Shown here: one piece after another, positions 56,839 through 64,000 of the stretch
Position numbering within the stretch: the stretch's first letter is position 1
Layout: each line of letters opens with the position of its first letter
Origin: Cryomorpha sp963741985
GTDB taxonomy: Bacteria; Bacteroidota; Bacteroidia; Flavobacteriales_D; Cryomorphaceae
Assembly: GCA_963741985.1 (NCBI GenBank)
Contig: CAVUKD010000004.1
Location: 248,001-312,000 of the forward strand
Reading direction: 5' to 3'
DNA: 64,000 nucleotides
Notes under the pieces: model-generated
What the model was told of the DNA's origin: nothing
Database searches by the model: none
What the model saw: the letters and a program-made list of their open reading frames with translations, nothing else
Program-made: the position numbers and the translations under genes

Positions 56839-57771
56839 CTATTCCATCAAATAATCCCTGCACTTCAGTTGAAAACTAACGATCTCTGGCTTCTTAAACG
56901 GTATATCCCAATACCCGCTGTAGGTAATATGTTGCGGGACTAACCAGCCATCCAAACGCCTGTTATCAACTTGCATCTTAATGTCAAAATCAAACAAAAT
57001 CGTATGATTCACCAAATGATAATCCCTGGAAAGCACTTCATGGGTATCCTTATCAAAATAGGTTGTCAGATCGCGAATTACCGTTTCATCCTCCTCCCCT
57101 TTTTTGGTATAACAGGAAAAGACAATGCACGGGATAGAATCCTGCCAGTCCGATGCATAAATACTGTAGTTGTAATACGGCATCATATTATCACTAAAAA
57201 TCGCCATCTTATCACCAATAAAGGGTATATTCTCAATTTCCGCTCCCGGATTGAACATCATTCGCTTCAATTGTGCTTCCCGTTTATCTATAATTGATCC
57301 CTTTACAAGTTCCTGATTTTTTGAGGGAACATAGGTAGTAACCTTTTCCTTTCGAGCAGGAAAGAAAAGTTCATCATACATCTGAGCCGTTAGGTATCTC
57401 CATTCGCCATTACGCTTTCTAATTTTCCCATTTGTTTTTTCGTAAGTCACCTTTACCCACATCTGATCATCCGTACTGCGAAATTGTCTCGCTTTTCGCT
57501 CCAATGTTCCCCGCTCCGAATCATCTTTTTCGTATACGGCCATCGCACCGGTGATATCATGTGGAAAATACTGCATATTTATAAATGCCTGATAGAAAGT
57601 GGTATCCTCCTCCACTTGACGAATAAAATCGGCTACATCAAAGTCTTCTAAACTCGCGCTCACCACAAATTCCTTAAGATTCACTAACTTACTCACATCA
57701 GTTTGTCCCTGCATGGCCATGTGCAACAGGAAAAATCCGGAACTAATGATGTATCTCAATCCTTTCAACAT
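56839..57771 (-). CDS. Conserved secreted protein, unknown function
   Basis: 310 residues with a signal peptide (about 1-22, ending MQGQ). The body is a soluble, beta-rich domain with no motif I can name. Segments such as VVSASLEDFDVADFIRQVEED and DTTFYQAFINMQYFPHD look like a family I associate with Bacteroidota, but I cannot put a name or role to it. It stands alone, on the same strand as the RNase P RNA gene upstream. Confidence 0.7.
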   Translation of the reverse strand: MLKGLRYIISSGFFLLHMAMQGQTDVSKLVNLKEFVVSASLEDFDVADFIRQVEEDTTFYQAFINMQYFPHDITGAMAVYEKDDSERGTLERKARQFRSTDDQMWVKVTYEKTNGKIRKRNGEWRYLTAQMYDELFFPARKEKVTTYVPSKNQELVKGSIIDKREAQLKRMMFNPGAEIENIPFIGDKMAIFSDNMMPYYNYSIYASDWQDSIPCIVFSCYTKKGEEDETVIRDLTTYFDKDTHEVLSRDYHLVNHTILFDFDIKMQVDNRRLDGWLVPQHITYSGYWDIPFKKPEIVSFQLKCRDYLME

Positions 57772-57854
57772 GGTATACTAACGTAAAAATCGGTACGGAA
57801 GTTTTCGAAAAAATACGAAGTCAAAGTTCTTATTTTTACATGTATTTTCTGTGT

Positions 57855-57883
57855 TAAAAATAAAGGCCGCCACAAGGACGACC
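57855..57883 (-). terminator. Terminator of rnpB
   Basis: On the minus strand GGTCG-T-CC pairs with GGCGGCC around a TTGT loop (7 pairs, one bulge), followed directly by TTTATTTTT. It begins at the predicted 3' end of the RNase P RNA. Confidence 0.65.
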
Positions 57884-58248
57884 TCTATCAAAACCTATAA
57901 GCCGGATTCTGTTCCAATTGCCTTTCGGCTCAGGGCTTCCATCATTTATCTCGCTTCGCCGTCGCCGGCGAAATCTAGCAACCTACCCTCCCGGATCGGA
58001 CGAGCAGTCCTCAATCCCGGGTTTACATGGTCTTACAGTCCACGAGGTTTACCTCCCATACCCGTCACCGGAATGGCTGTGGGCTCTTACCCCACTCTTT
58101 TCACCCTTACCCCGATATAAACCGGGGCGGTATAGTCTCTGCGGCACTTTCTATTACCACATTGCTGCGGCATCTTCCCGTTAGGAAGCGTGGTGCTCTG
58201 TACTGTCCGGACTTTCCTACATGCTATAAGCGTGTCGATGGAACGGTT
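57884..58248 (-). ncRNA. rnpB: RNase P RNA, class A
   Basis: Catalytic RNA that trims tRNA 5' ends. Conserved regions read on the minus strand: GGAAAGTCCGGAC (CR-I, near 58208-58218), GGTAAGAGCCCACAG (middle core, near 58080-58095), and ACAGAATCCGGCTTATAGG (CR-V, near 57894-57912). The terminal P1 helix can be formed by AAACC at the 5' end and GGTTT at the 3' end. A length of about 365 bases is normal. Ends are estimated from the helix and the promoter box. Confidence 0.92.
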
Positions 58249-58253
58249 TGGGG

Positions 58254-58261
58254 CAAAGGTA
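58254..58261 (-). promoter_or_regulatory. TAnnTTTG box of rnpB
   Basis: TACCTTTG read on the minus strand lies just before the predicted RNA 5' end, at the right distance for a Bacteroidota -7 box. No clear -33 element was found. Confidence 0.5.
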
Positions 58262-58390
58262 CGGCAGAAAATTCATTTCCCTTTTTGGAATTTTTTGTTT
58301 TGGCTGTGACCCGGCCATTATCCCCATTACTCAATCAATTGAATTGTCATTTCCATTTCGATGTTGTATGCACATTCTGAGTTCATGTAA

Positions 58391-58533
58391 TCCGGGTCGG
58401 GCTGTCTGCTCTATCTTTTTGGTTTTTGGCGTGGGTCTGTATGGCGCTGCAGGAGCTTCCTCCGGTCGCTCTGCTTCGCCTACATCCCCGGAAAACACCA
58501 AAAACCAAAAAGGATGCCGCTACTATCCCTCAC
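58391..58533. repeat. Structured intergenic element with 18-base inverted repeat
   Basis: Arms 58415-58432 (CTTTTTGGTTTTTGGCGT) and 58495-58512 match as reverse complements in 17 of 18 positions, separated by a 62-base GC-richer loop. The outer flanks read TCGGGCTGTCTGCTCTATC and GGATGCCGCTACTATCCCT. I recall closely similar flanks around variable hairpins in other Bacteroidota intergenic regions; I cannot verify this here. It has no open frame and lies between rnpB and trhO. Confidence 0.55.
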
Positions 58534-58598
58534 AGAAATCTACGTCTCGAAATTCATAACTTTCTCATCATTACAGCCTTTGCATGCATTATCAAAGC

Positions 58599-58618
58599 AG
58601 CCGTTGCATGCAACGGCT
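58599..58618. promoter_or_regulatory. 20-bp perfect palindrome upstream of trhO
   Basis: The centre is TTGCATGCAA, extended to a 20-base exact palindrome. A second TTGCATGCA lies 24 bases upstream (58580-58588). It is 20 bases before the TATCTTTG box, so it is a likely operator. Confidence 0.55.
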
Positions 58619-58637
58619 CTACGGCTTAATAATTTAT

Positions 58638-58645
58638 TATCTTTG
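58638..58645 (+). promoter_or_regulatory. TAnnTTTG box before trhO
   Basis: TATCTTTG fits the Bacteroidota -7 box and lies 50 bases before the trhO ATG. Confidence 0.45.
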
Positions 58646-58695
58646 TCGCCGCTATATCCCTAAGGATTTATCATTGTATAAATTGCAATTGTAAA

Positions 58696-59774
58696 ATGAA
58701 AAAACTCCATAACCGGGAAGATTGGCGTATTCTGAAAAAACAGATGGAAGAAAGCGATGAACACCGTGTCACCGTTTCATTTTATCAATACGCCAAACTT
58801 GGAAACCCACAACTCTTCCGCGATTACCTATACATTCATTGGAGCGAACTCGGCATTTATGGCCGCACATATGTAGCTCACGAAGGCATTAACGCACAAA
58901 TATCTGTGCCCCGCGAAAACTTTGAAGCTTTTCGCGAAGATCTGTTTCCAAATAAGCTTTCTCGACGGAATACGACTCAATCTTAGCAGTCGACGACGAT
59001 GGGAAAAGCTTTTATAAACTCATCATTAAGGTGCGTCCAAAAATTCTTGCCGATGGATTAGAGGACGAGACGTTTGACGTTCGCAAAAAAGGAACCCACC
59101 TCAACGCCGAAGAATTCAACAAGATAACCAGTCAGCCCGACACCGTGCTTATTGATATGCGCAACCACTACGAGCATGAAGTCGGTTACTTCGATGGAGC
59201 TATAACGCCTGATGTCGACACCTTTCGCGATTCGCTGCCCTATATCCTCGATAATATAAAAGGTCTCGAGGACAAAAATCTCGTGATGTACTGTACGGGA
59301 GGTATTCGATGCGAAAAAGCCTCTGCTTGGTTTAAGCACAATGGTTTTCAAAATGTATTTCAGCTCGAAGGCGGGATTATCGAATATGCACGTCAGGTTG
59401 AATCCAAGGGCCTCGAAAACCGCTTCCGCGGAAAGAATTTTGTATTTGACGAACGACTCGCCGAAAAGATTTCTGATGAAGTCGTTTCGCGCTGTCATCA
59501 ATGTGGTGAACCTTGCGATACACATGTCAACTGTGAAAACCGAGGTTGTCATCTGCTTTTTATTCAATGTGAGAAATGCAGAGAGGAGCACGAAGGCTGC
59601 TGCTCTCCCGAATGCCGTGAAATAATTCATCTGCCTGAAGAAGAACAGGAAAACCTACGCCATGGAATTGATCGGGGAATGCTGACCTTCAAGAAGGGAA
59701 GATCTGAACATCTTGATCACAAATCTCTGCACAATCCTCTGGAAGAAGCGGTGGAGAAGATTAAAAGGCAATGA
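58696..59774 (+). pseudogene. trhO: tRNA uridine(34) hydroxylase (rhodanese, TrhO/YceA), two frameshifts
   Basis: Oxygen-dependent enzyme that makes 5-hydroxyuridine at tRNA position 34. The N-terminal domain (58696 to about 58953) reads GINAQISVPRENFEAF and is normal. The frame then moves by one base to read ISFLDGIRLNL, and by one more base near 58987 to read VDDDGKSFYKLIIKVRPKIL, after which the protein runs on to 59774. The rhodanese domain has the active-site loop CTGGIRC. The C-terminal Cys-rich part (CHQCGEPCDTH, CCSPECRE) is intact. Both shifts equal one extra base and lie about 34 bases apart, outside long homopolymers. As written it cannot give a full protein; decay or assembly error are both possible. 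Confidence 0.85.
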
Positions 59775-59797
59775 TGAATTTTCAATGTATAAGGTAT

Positions 59798-59824
59798 AAT
59801 TGAGAATGTAGAATTGAGAATGAG
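59798..59824. repeat. 14-base tandem repeat
   Basis: AATTGAGAATGTAG is followed by AATTGAGAATGAG, a period of 14 bases, in the gap between trhO and the NdpA-like gene. Confidence 0.6.
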
Positions 59825-59927
59825 CAATAGACGAAAATTTTGCGTGGAGACGAATATCCTTTGCGCCTGACCTTTGCGCCCTTTCCCATACGGGCTTCCT
59901 GAGGTCGACGGTTAAGAAAAAAACTTC

Positions 59928-60965
59928 TCAATTCTCCTCATCAAAATAAACTTTGTAATATTTTCGTCCATCTTCATCTGCACCCCTTTCAATCATATTT
60001 GAATTGCCGTGTACGTATATATGAAAGTTCTTATCGAGCTTTATCACACTCTTAAAAACTTTTCGGTTTTGTTTTACCGCAGTAGCCGAAATATCAAAAC
60101 CATCGGCAATTTGAGTTCCGCTTTCAGCTTCAAAATGCGATCGGTAACTATTAAACTTCTCAATGACTTCCGGTTGCTCAATCACTTCATCCGAGAAGGC
60201 TTTTGAATCGAAATTGCTATGCGATTTGAAAAAAGTTGCTGAACGGTTTAGAAGGTCGGCCTGGTCGGCTTTTGAAACCTCAAACTCAGCGGGCAGGGCG
60301 TCGCTGATGAAACCGCGGCACATCGACATTACGTTTTCGGTTTTATGGTAGGCATCATCGCGTTCGCGCACATGCAAAAAATCGTCGACCCAGTAGCGTG
60401 CATCACTGCTTTTATTGGTGTTATCCACCACCGCTACCGTGTATTCATTTTCACTCTGGGTGTTAAAAATAATGCAGCCTTTATCCAGTTTTTTAATATT
60501 CACACCTTCTTCCTGACGAATGGTCACCGCACCTGATCTGTGGCCGATTTTCAAAAACACATCCTTGTTTTCCGATTTGAAAAGGCCGACTGCATCTACA
60601 CTTTCTCCGCTGATAAGGCAATTGGTAAAATAGACCACATAAAATTCACCCCCTTTGATATTTGGATGATTCTGAACATCGTAAAGCATCTGGGCAAAAT
60701 CGGTTGATGCTTCGTGAAGCACTTCGGGGTTGGCGAAAACACGCTGAGCCGTTTTATATACCGGATTGAATTCAATATCCTGTTCATGAAAAAATCCATA
60801 AAATTTTTCAGGTTTAAAAGCGATCCCAAAATAATTTTCCAAAGCCGGAAGGAGCTCATCGCTCAATTCGAGCGGATTTTCCGAAAGGAAAAGCGCTTCA
60901 TCATTGACCTTATTACCAACGCTGTGCACTGATACCGATTTGATAATTCCTGTTTGATTTGCCAT
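59928..60965 (-). CDS. Nucleoid-associated protein (NdpA/YejK family)
   Basis: 345 residues, usual for the 37-kDa nucleoid-associated family (PF04245). Typical segments are the N-terminal SVHSVGNKVNDEALFLS, then KGGEFYVVYFTNC, and the C-terminal FKSVIKLDKNFHIYVHGN followed by YYKVYFDEEN. The E. coli homologue associates with the nucleoid; its precise role is unknown. It is on the same strand as pcm, which ends 21 bases upstream, so they may be co-transcribed. Confidence 0.85.
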   Translation of the reverse strand: MANQTGIIKSVSVHSVGNKVNDEALFLSENPLELSDELLPALENYFGIAFKPEKFYGFFHEQDIEFNPVYKTAQRVFANPEVLHEASTDFAQMLYDVQNHPNIKGGEFYVVYFTNCLISGESVDAVGLFKSENKDVFLKIGHRSGAVTIRQEEGVNIKKLDKGCIIFNTQSENEYTVAVVDNTNKSSDARYWVDDFLHVRERDDAYHKTENVMSMCRGFISDALPAEFEVSKADQADLLNRSATFFKSHSNFDSKAFSDEVIEQPEVIEKFNSYRSHFEAESGTQIADGFDISATAVKQNRKVFKSVIKLDKNFHIYVHGNSNMIERGADEDGRKYYKVYFDEEN

Positions 60966-60986
60966 AATTTTGGTGGTTTTGAAAAA

Positions 60987-61643
60987 CTACTTGGATGAAT
61001 GTCGATCCTGGAGCATCGGTACAAACCGAAATACGCCATGAGTTGTTTGGGTGAGCTTCCCATCCTCCCCCTTCCTAATTCGTGTCATGGTTTGATCCTC
61101 TCCTTCACCGATCGGTATCACTAAAATACCACCGGGTTTTAACTGGTCTATTAAATCCTGAGGTACATAAGGTGCTCCGCAGGTGATCAACACCCGATCG
61201 AAAGGAGCAAAAGAGGGAAGCCCTTTGTAGCCGTCGCTAAAAAATAATTTGGCCGTACTGTTGAGACCTTCGAGCATTTTCTTGGCCTTTTTGAATAGGA
61301 GTCGCTGCCGCTCGATGCTATAAACTTTGCATCCCAACTCGGTGAGTACAGCCGTTTGATATCCACTTCCTGTTCCTATTTCCAACACTTTTAAACCCGG
61401 CTTCACCTCAAGCAACTGGGTTTGAAAAGCAACAGTATACGGCTGCGATATCGTTTGATCTGCACCAATGGGAAAGGCCTTGTCCTCGTAGGCAAAATTC
61501 AAAAAAGCCGAATCCATAAACGCGTGACGCGGAATTTTCATTATTGCTTCGAGCACTACCTCAGAGTCTATACCTTTCTCACGCAGGATGCCGATGAGTT
61601 TTTTGCGCAAGCCTTGATGTTTAAAGGAATCTGTTAATTGCAT
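60987..61643 (-). CDS. pcm: Protein-L-isoaspartate O-methyltransferase
   Basis: SAM-dependent repair enzyme that methylates isoaspartyl residues in damaged proteins. ATG 61643 gives 218 residues (21 upstream codons are open but do not match the family). The substrate segment IGADQTISQPYTVAFQTQLL and the SAM-binding VLEIGTGSGYQTAVLTEL are present, as are YSIER and FDRVLITCGAP. Nothing unusual. It diverges from the Gfo/Idh/MocA gene. Confidence 0.94.
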   Translation of the reverse strand: MQLTDSFKHQGLRKKLIGILREKGIDSEVVLEAIMKIPRHAFMDSAFLNFAYEDKAFPIGADQTISQPYTVAFQTQLLEVKPGLKVLEIGTGSGYQTAVLTELGCKVYSIERQRLLFKKAKKMLEGLNSTAKLFFSDGYKGLPSFAPFDRVLITCGAPYVPQDLIDQLKPGGILVIPIGEGEDQTMTRIRKGEDGKLTQTTHGVFRFVPMLQDRHSSK

Positions 61644-61756
61644 AGGAGCGTAAAAGTAGGCATTTCCATATTCCCCACACCCCTTGTTGATAAAAATGAA
61701 ATACACATTTCAAGGTGAAAAATGCTTCGAGTACATTTGTACAAAATCAAATAGTT

Positions 61757-62746
61757 ATGCTAAAAGTTGGTGTTCTGGGTGCCGGTCATCTTGGAAAAAT
61801 TCATATCAAACTGCTCAAAGAGATTGACGCTTATGAATTTGTTGGGTTTTACGACCCCAATCCTCAGGTAGCGATTAATGCCGCGCAAAAATTGAACGTC
61901 AAGAAATTTGACTCTATGGATGCGCTTATCGACGCGGTGGATGTTGTAGACATTGTCACACCGACCTTGAGCCATTACGAATGTGCTTCGCAGGCACTGA
62001 AAAAATCGAAACACATCTTTATCGAAAAGCCGATTACCAATACGATTGAAGAAGCAAAATCGCTTATGGCTCTTGCTCACGAAGCGAGTGTTAAGGTGCA
62101 GGTAGGACATGTTGAGCGGTTTAATCCGGCTTTTACCGCAGCACGCGAACACATTGAGAACCCCATGTTTATCGAGACTCACCGTTTGGCACAATTCAAC
62201 CCGCGGGGAACAGATGTTTCGGTGGTGTTAGATTTAATGATTCACGATCTCGATATTGTTTTGAGCGTGGTAAAGTCCAATATAAAACGCATCAGCGCCA
62301 GCGGTGTGGCCATCGTTAGCGAGGAGCCGGATATCGCAAGCGCCCGTCTCGAATTTGACAATGGGTGTGTGGCCAATCTCACAGCGAGCCGATTTTCATT
62401 AAAAAATATGCGTAAGTCGCGTTTCTTTCAGCGCAATGCATATATCTCTGTAGACTTTTTGGAACGCGAATCGGAAGTGGTTAAAATGCGCGATATCGAA
62501 GGCGAAATCGATCCTTTTTCCATGAGTATCGATCTGGGCGAAGGCAAGGGTTCCAAAGAGATCTTCTTTGAAAAACCGAAAATTGAAGCCAACAATGCCA
62601 TCAAAGACGAGTTGGCTGCTTTCGCAAAAGCAATAAACGACGGCACACAACCACCTGTAACCATCGAAGACGGGTATAAGGCGCTGGATATCGCGTATAA
62701 AATTGTGGATAAGCTGAAGATTACTTCTTCGGCATTGGAGAATTGA
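61757..62746 (+). CDS. Gfo/Idh/MocA family oxidoreductase
   Basis: NAD(P)-dependent dehydrogenase-like protein, 329 residues from ATG 61757 (14 upstream codons open to a GTG). The N-terminal Rossmann motif is VGVLGAGHLGKIH, and the nicotinamide-site EKPITNTIEEA appears near residue 93. A second alpha-beta domain follows, with the catalytic-region HVERFNP and DLMIHDLDIVLS. Substrate cannot be inferred; relatives act on sugars, sugar nucleotides or biliverdin. The gene is single. Confidence 0.9.
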   Translation: MLKVGVLGAGHLGKIHIKLLKEIDAYEFVGFYDPNPQVAINAAQKLNVKKFDSMDALIDAVDVVDIVTPTLSHYECASQALKKSKHIFIEKPITNTIEEAKSLMALAHEASVKVQVGHVERFNPAFTAAREHIENPMFIETHRLAQFNPRGTDVSVVLDLMIHDLDIVLSVVKSNIKRISASGVAIVSEEPDIASARLEFDNGCVANLTASRFSLKNMRKSRFFQRNAYISVDFLERESEVVKMRDIEGEIDPFSMSIDLGEGKGSKEIFFEKPKIEANNAIKDELAAFAKAINDGTQPPVTIEDGYKALDIAYKIVDKLKITSSALEN

Positions 62747-62916
62747 TACCTGATCCATAAATGAACCTTATAGGCTTTGGTCCATCGAATCAGGCCTTTA
62801 GATTTTAATAATTGGTTGACCTGTACTATTCAGATATACCAAAAAAAGCGGTGCGCTACTGAATGTTTCCGTTCACCCAACGGTTTAATAATCCAGAAAA
62901 AAATTAGAATGGGATT

Positions 62917-63540
62917 TTACAAAAATTCTTTCCTGAATTCTTCGATAGATAATTTTCCCTTCTCCGTAGCAAACAACATCATTTGATGAGCCAACATCGA
63001 AAGGTAATGGAATAATACATCCCTTTCTTCTCGATTGTTATTTACCAAAAAAGCCTCATGGATACTAAAACGACCAAATAAAGTAAGGAATGAAAGAAGA
63101 AATTCTACATCGTTTTCTCCTACTTTTATTTGATTGGCCTCATTGAGCCGATCAAGGATTTTTCTTACACTCTGCTCTCTCCTTTGGTAAGTTTGCGCAT
63201 AATCCAATCGCCCTTTTTTATATATTTCTTCAAAAAGATACGGAACAGCTTGAAACAAACCGCGATGCTGATATTGAGATGAAAGCATATTTCTTGCTAA
63301 AACTAAATACCGATATAGCGTTGGTTCCCCCAAAAAAAAGTGATCGTAATTTAAGTCATTTTTTTTACTGTAATCACGCATTAATTCAAAAAAGATATCT
63401 TCCTTTTTTGGGAAATGATAAGACAGATTTCCAGGGCTGATGCCCATTGATCGGGCGATTTCACGTACTCCAACTTCTGAAAACCCTTTCTCATTAAATA
63501 ACTTGAGAGAAGCTTCCAATATTTTTTGATTCGTTCCCAA
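62917..63540 (-). CDS. TetR/AcrR family transcriptional regulator
   Basis: 207 residues. The N-terminal helix-turn-helix (about 17-52) reads GFSEVGVREIARSMGISPGN followed by YHFPKKEDIF, and the C-terminal helical domain would bind a ligand. Its start is TTG 63540, since an in-frame TAG precedes it and no ATG is near. It diverges from the cupin gene; two palindromes lie between, so it probably represses both. The ligand is unknown. Confidence 0.88.
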   Translation of the reverse strand: MGTNQKILEASLKLFNEKGFSEVGVREIARSMGISPGNLSYHFPKKEDIFFELMRDYSKKNDLNYDHFFLGEPTLYRYLVLARNMLSSQYQHRGLFQAVPYLFEEIYKKGRLDYAQTYQRREQSVRKILDRLNEANQIKVGENDVEFLLSFLTLFGRFSIHEAFLVNNNREERDVLFHYLSMLAHQMMLFATEKGKLSIEEFRKEFL

Positions 63541-63551
63541 TTCCTATTTTT

Positions 63552-63566
63552 TAGCACAATGTACTA
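63552..63566. promoter_or_regulatory. TetR operator copy 1
   Basis: TAGCACAATGTACTA, a 15-base palindrome with one mismatch to the perfect copy at 63584-63598. Centre-to-centre distance is 32 bases, about three helical turns. Confidence 0.6.
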
Positions 63567-63568
63567 TT

Positions 63569-63576
63569 TACATTTG
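63569..63576 (+). promoter_or_regulatory. TAnnTTTG box of the cupin gene
   Basis: TACATTTG lies between the two palindromes, so a bound repressor would overlap the promoter. The cupin ATG is 49 bases downstream. Confidence 0.5.
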
Positions 63577-63583
63577 GAAAATT

Positions 63584-63598
63584 TAGTACATTGTACTA
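63584..63598. promoter_or_regulatory. TetR operator copy 2 (perfect palindrome)
   Basis: TAGTACATTGTACTA is an exact 7+1+7 palindrome located near the expected transcription start of the cupin gene. Confidence 0.65.
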
Positions 63599-63624
63599 TA
63601 TTGAGCACAACTAACCCAAACGTC

Positions 63625-64000
63625 ATGTATCCATACCCATATCCACACACAATATTCAATGCCGGTGAAGAACTTACCTTCGAAAAATTAGAGGTAAAAG
63701 GTGGCGAAGAAACAATTATCGTTACCAATAAGATAAAGCCGAATCATGGGCCTCCCCTTCATGTGCACTTTTTGCAAGATGAAGCTATAACTGTAAAAAA
63801 GGGCCGCATGGGTTACCAAGTGGTTGGAGAAGAAGAGACCTACCTCGAAGCAGGCGAATCCCTTCGGTTTGAAAAAGGGATGGCGCATCGGTTCTGGAAT
63901 GCAGGCGAGGATATATTGGAATGCAGCGGATGGATCACACCGGCTCATTCAATAGACTATTTTTTAACTTCCGTATATGCCGCCATGAGTAAATCAGGCA
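63625..64000 (+). CDS. Cupin-domain protein (cut by right edge)
   Basis: The first 125 codons from ATG 63625 are present. The cupin fold is shown by GPPLHVHFLQDEAITVKKGR (metal-site His pair and Glu) and GESLRFEKGMAHRFWNAG (third His). It may be a small-molecule dioxygenase or isomerase-type enzyme or a binding protein; the class is too broad to tell. It is under apparent control of the divergent TetR protein. Confidence 0.85.
   Translation, partial: MYPYPYPHTIFNAGEELTFEKLEVKGGEETIIVTNKIKPNHGPPLHVHFLQDEAITVKKGRMGYQVVGEEETYLEAGESLRFEKGMAHRFWNAGEDILECSGWITPAHSIDYFLTSVYAAMSKSG

Noticed and set aside
58940..59000. Programmed ribosomal frameshifting in trhO
   Set aside because: Two shifts would be needed within 34 bases, there is no slippery sequence, and TrhO is not known to use frameshifting.
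59058..59630. Long open frame on the minus strand (190 codons) opposite trhO
   Set aside because: It is antisense to a clearly conserved rhodanese/TrhO protein and has no recognisable domain of its own.
1..64000. CRISPR arrays, insertion sequences, prophage genes
   Set aside because: No regularly spaced repeats, transposase, integrase or phage structural genes were seen on either strand.

Overview
The window is chromosomal DNA from a member of the Bacteroidota, probably a Flavobacteriales-type marine or aquatic bacterium. Evidence: type IX secretion (T9SS) cargo with both type A and type B C-terminal sorting domains, a PorP/SprF homologue, a one-protein hybrid two-component regulator, promoter boxes of the Bacteroidota form TAnnTTTG, few recognisable Shine-Dalgarno sequences, and a class A RNase P RNA. 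The genus cannot be named from the sequence alone.

Layout. (1) 1-15.3 kb is a ferredoxin-centred energy block. On the minus strand korA-korB (2-oxoacid:ferredoxin oxidoreductase) is followed by nuoA-B-C-D-H-I-J-K-L-M, cut by the left edge inside nuoM. The electron-input genes nuoE, nuoF and nuoG are absent from the operon. Divergently lie a dicluster ferredoxin gene and nifJ (pyruvate:ferredoxin oxidoreductase). (2) 15.4-26.7 kb holds a HEPN protein, a T9SS-exported protein, a frameshifted fatty acid desaturase, a GT39-like glycosyltransferase, an N-acetyl sugar amidotransferase and a large TPR-CHAT protein. (3) 26.8-29.7 kb has a small membrane protein and tRNA-Pro(GGG), then an ADP-forming acetyl-CoA synthetase gene lying exactly between the tRNA and a degenerate second copy of its 3' half. 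(4) 29.7-43.6 kb has a giant FG-GAP T9SS protein, a hybrid two-component regulator, trxB, an unusual sigma-like/transmembrane/pseudo-protease fusion, a CtpA-type protease, a DUF1573 protein, a second GT39-like protein and pterin dehydratase. (5) 43.6-45.9 kb is decaying DNA: a multiply broken outer-membrane protein gene and a broken PIN-type toxin-antitoxin pair. (6) 45.9-54.5 kb has a membrane J-protein divergent from a tightly packed T9SS cluster (1341-aa type B cargo, PorP/SprF, TPR-PD40-OmpA lipoprotein-like protein, M23 peptidase), with 4-base start/stop overlaps. (7) 54.6-64 kb holds a lipoprotein, tryptophan 2,3-dioxygenase, RNase P RNA, a structured intergenic element, a twice-frameshifted trhO, NdpA-like, pcm, a Gfo/Idh/MocA oxidoreductase, and a TetR regulator divergent from a cupin gene with two palindromic operators (cut by the right edge).

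How it works together. PFOR and KOR would oxidise pyruvate and 2-oxoglutarate-type acids to acyl-CoAs, placing electrons on ferredoxin. The complex I encoded here has no NADH module and could take those electrons directly to quinone. The ADP-forming acetyl-CoA synthetase could make ATP from the acetyl-CoA. This is an inference from gene content and proximity. The strongest candidates for something new are this ferredoxin-fed respiratory block, the sigma-like/pseudo-HtrA transmembrane fusion, and the acd gene bracketed by tRNA-Pro and its remnant.
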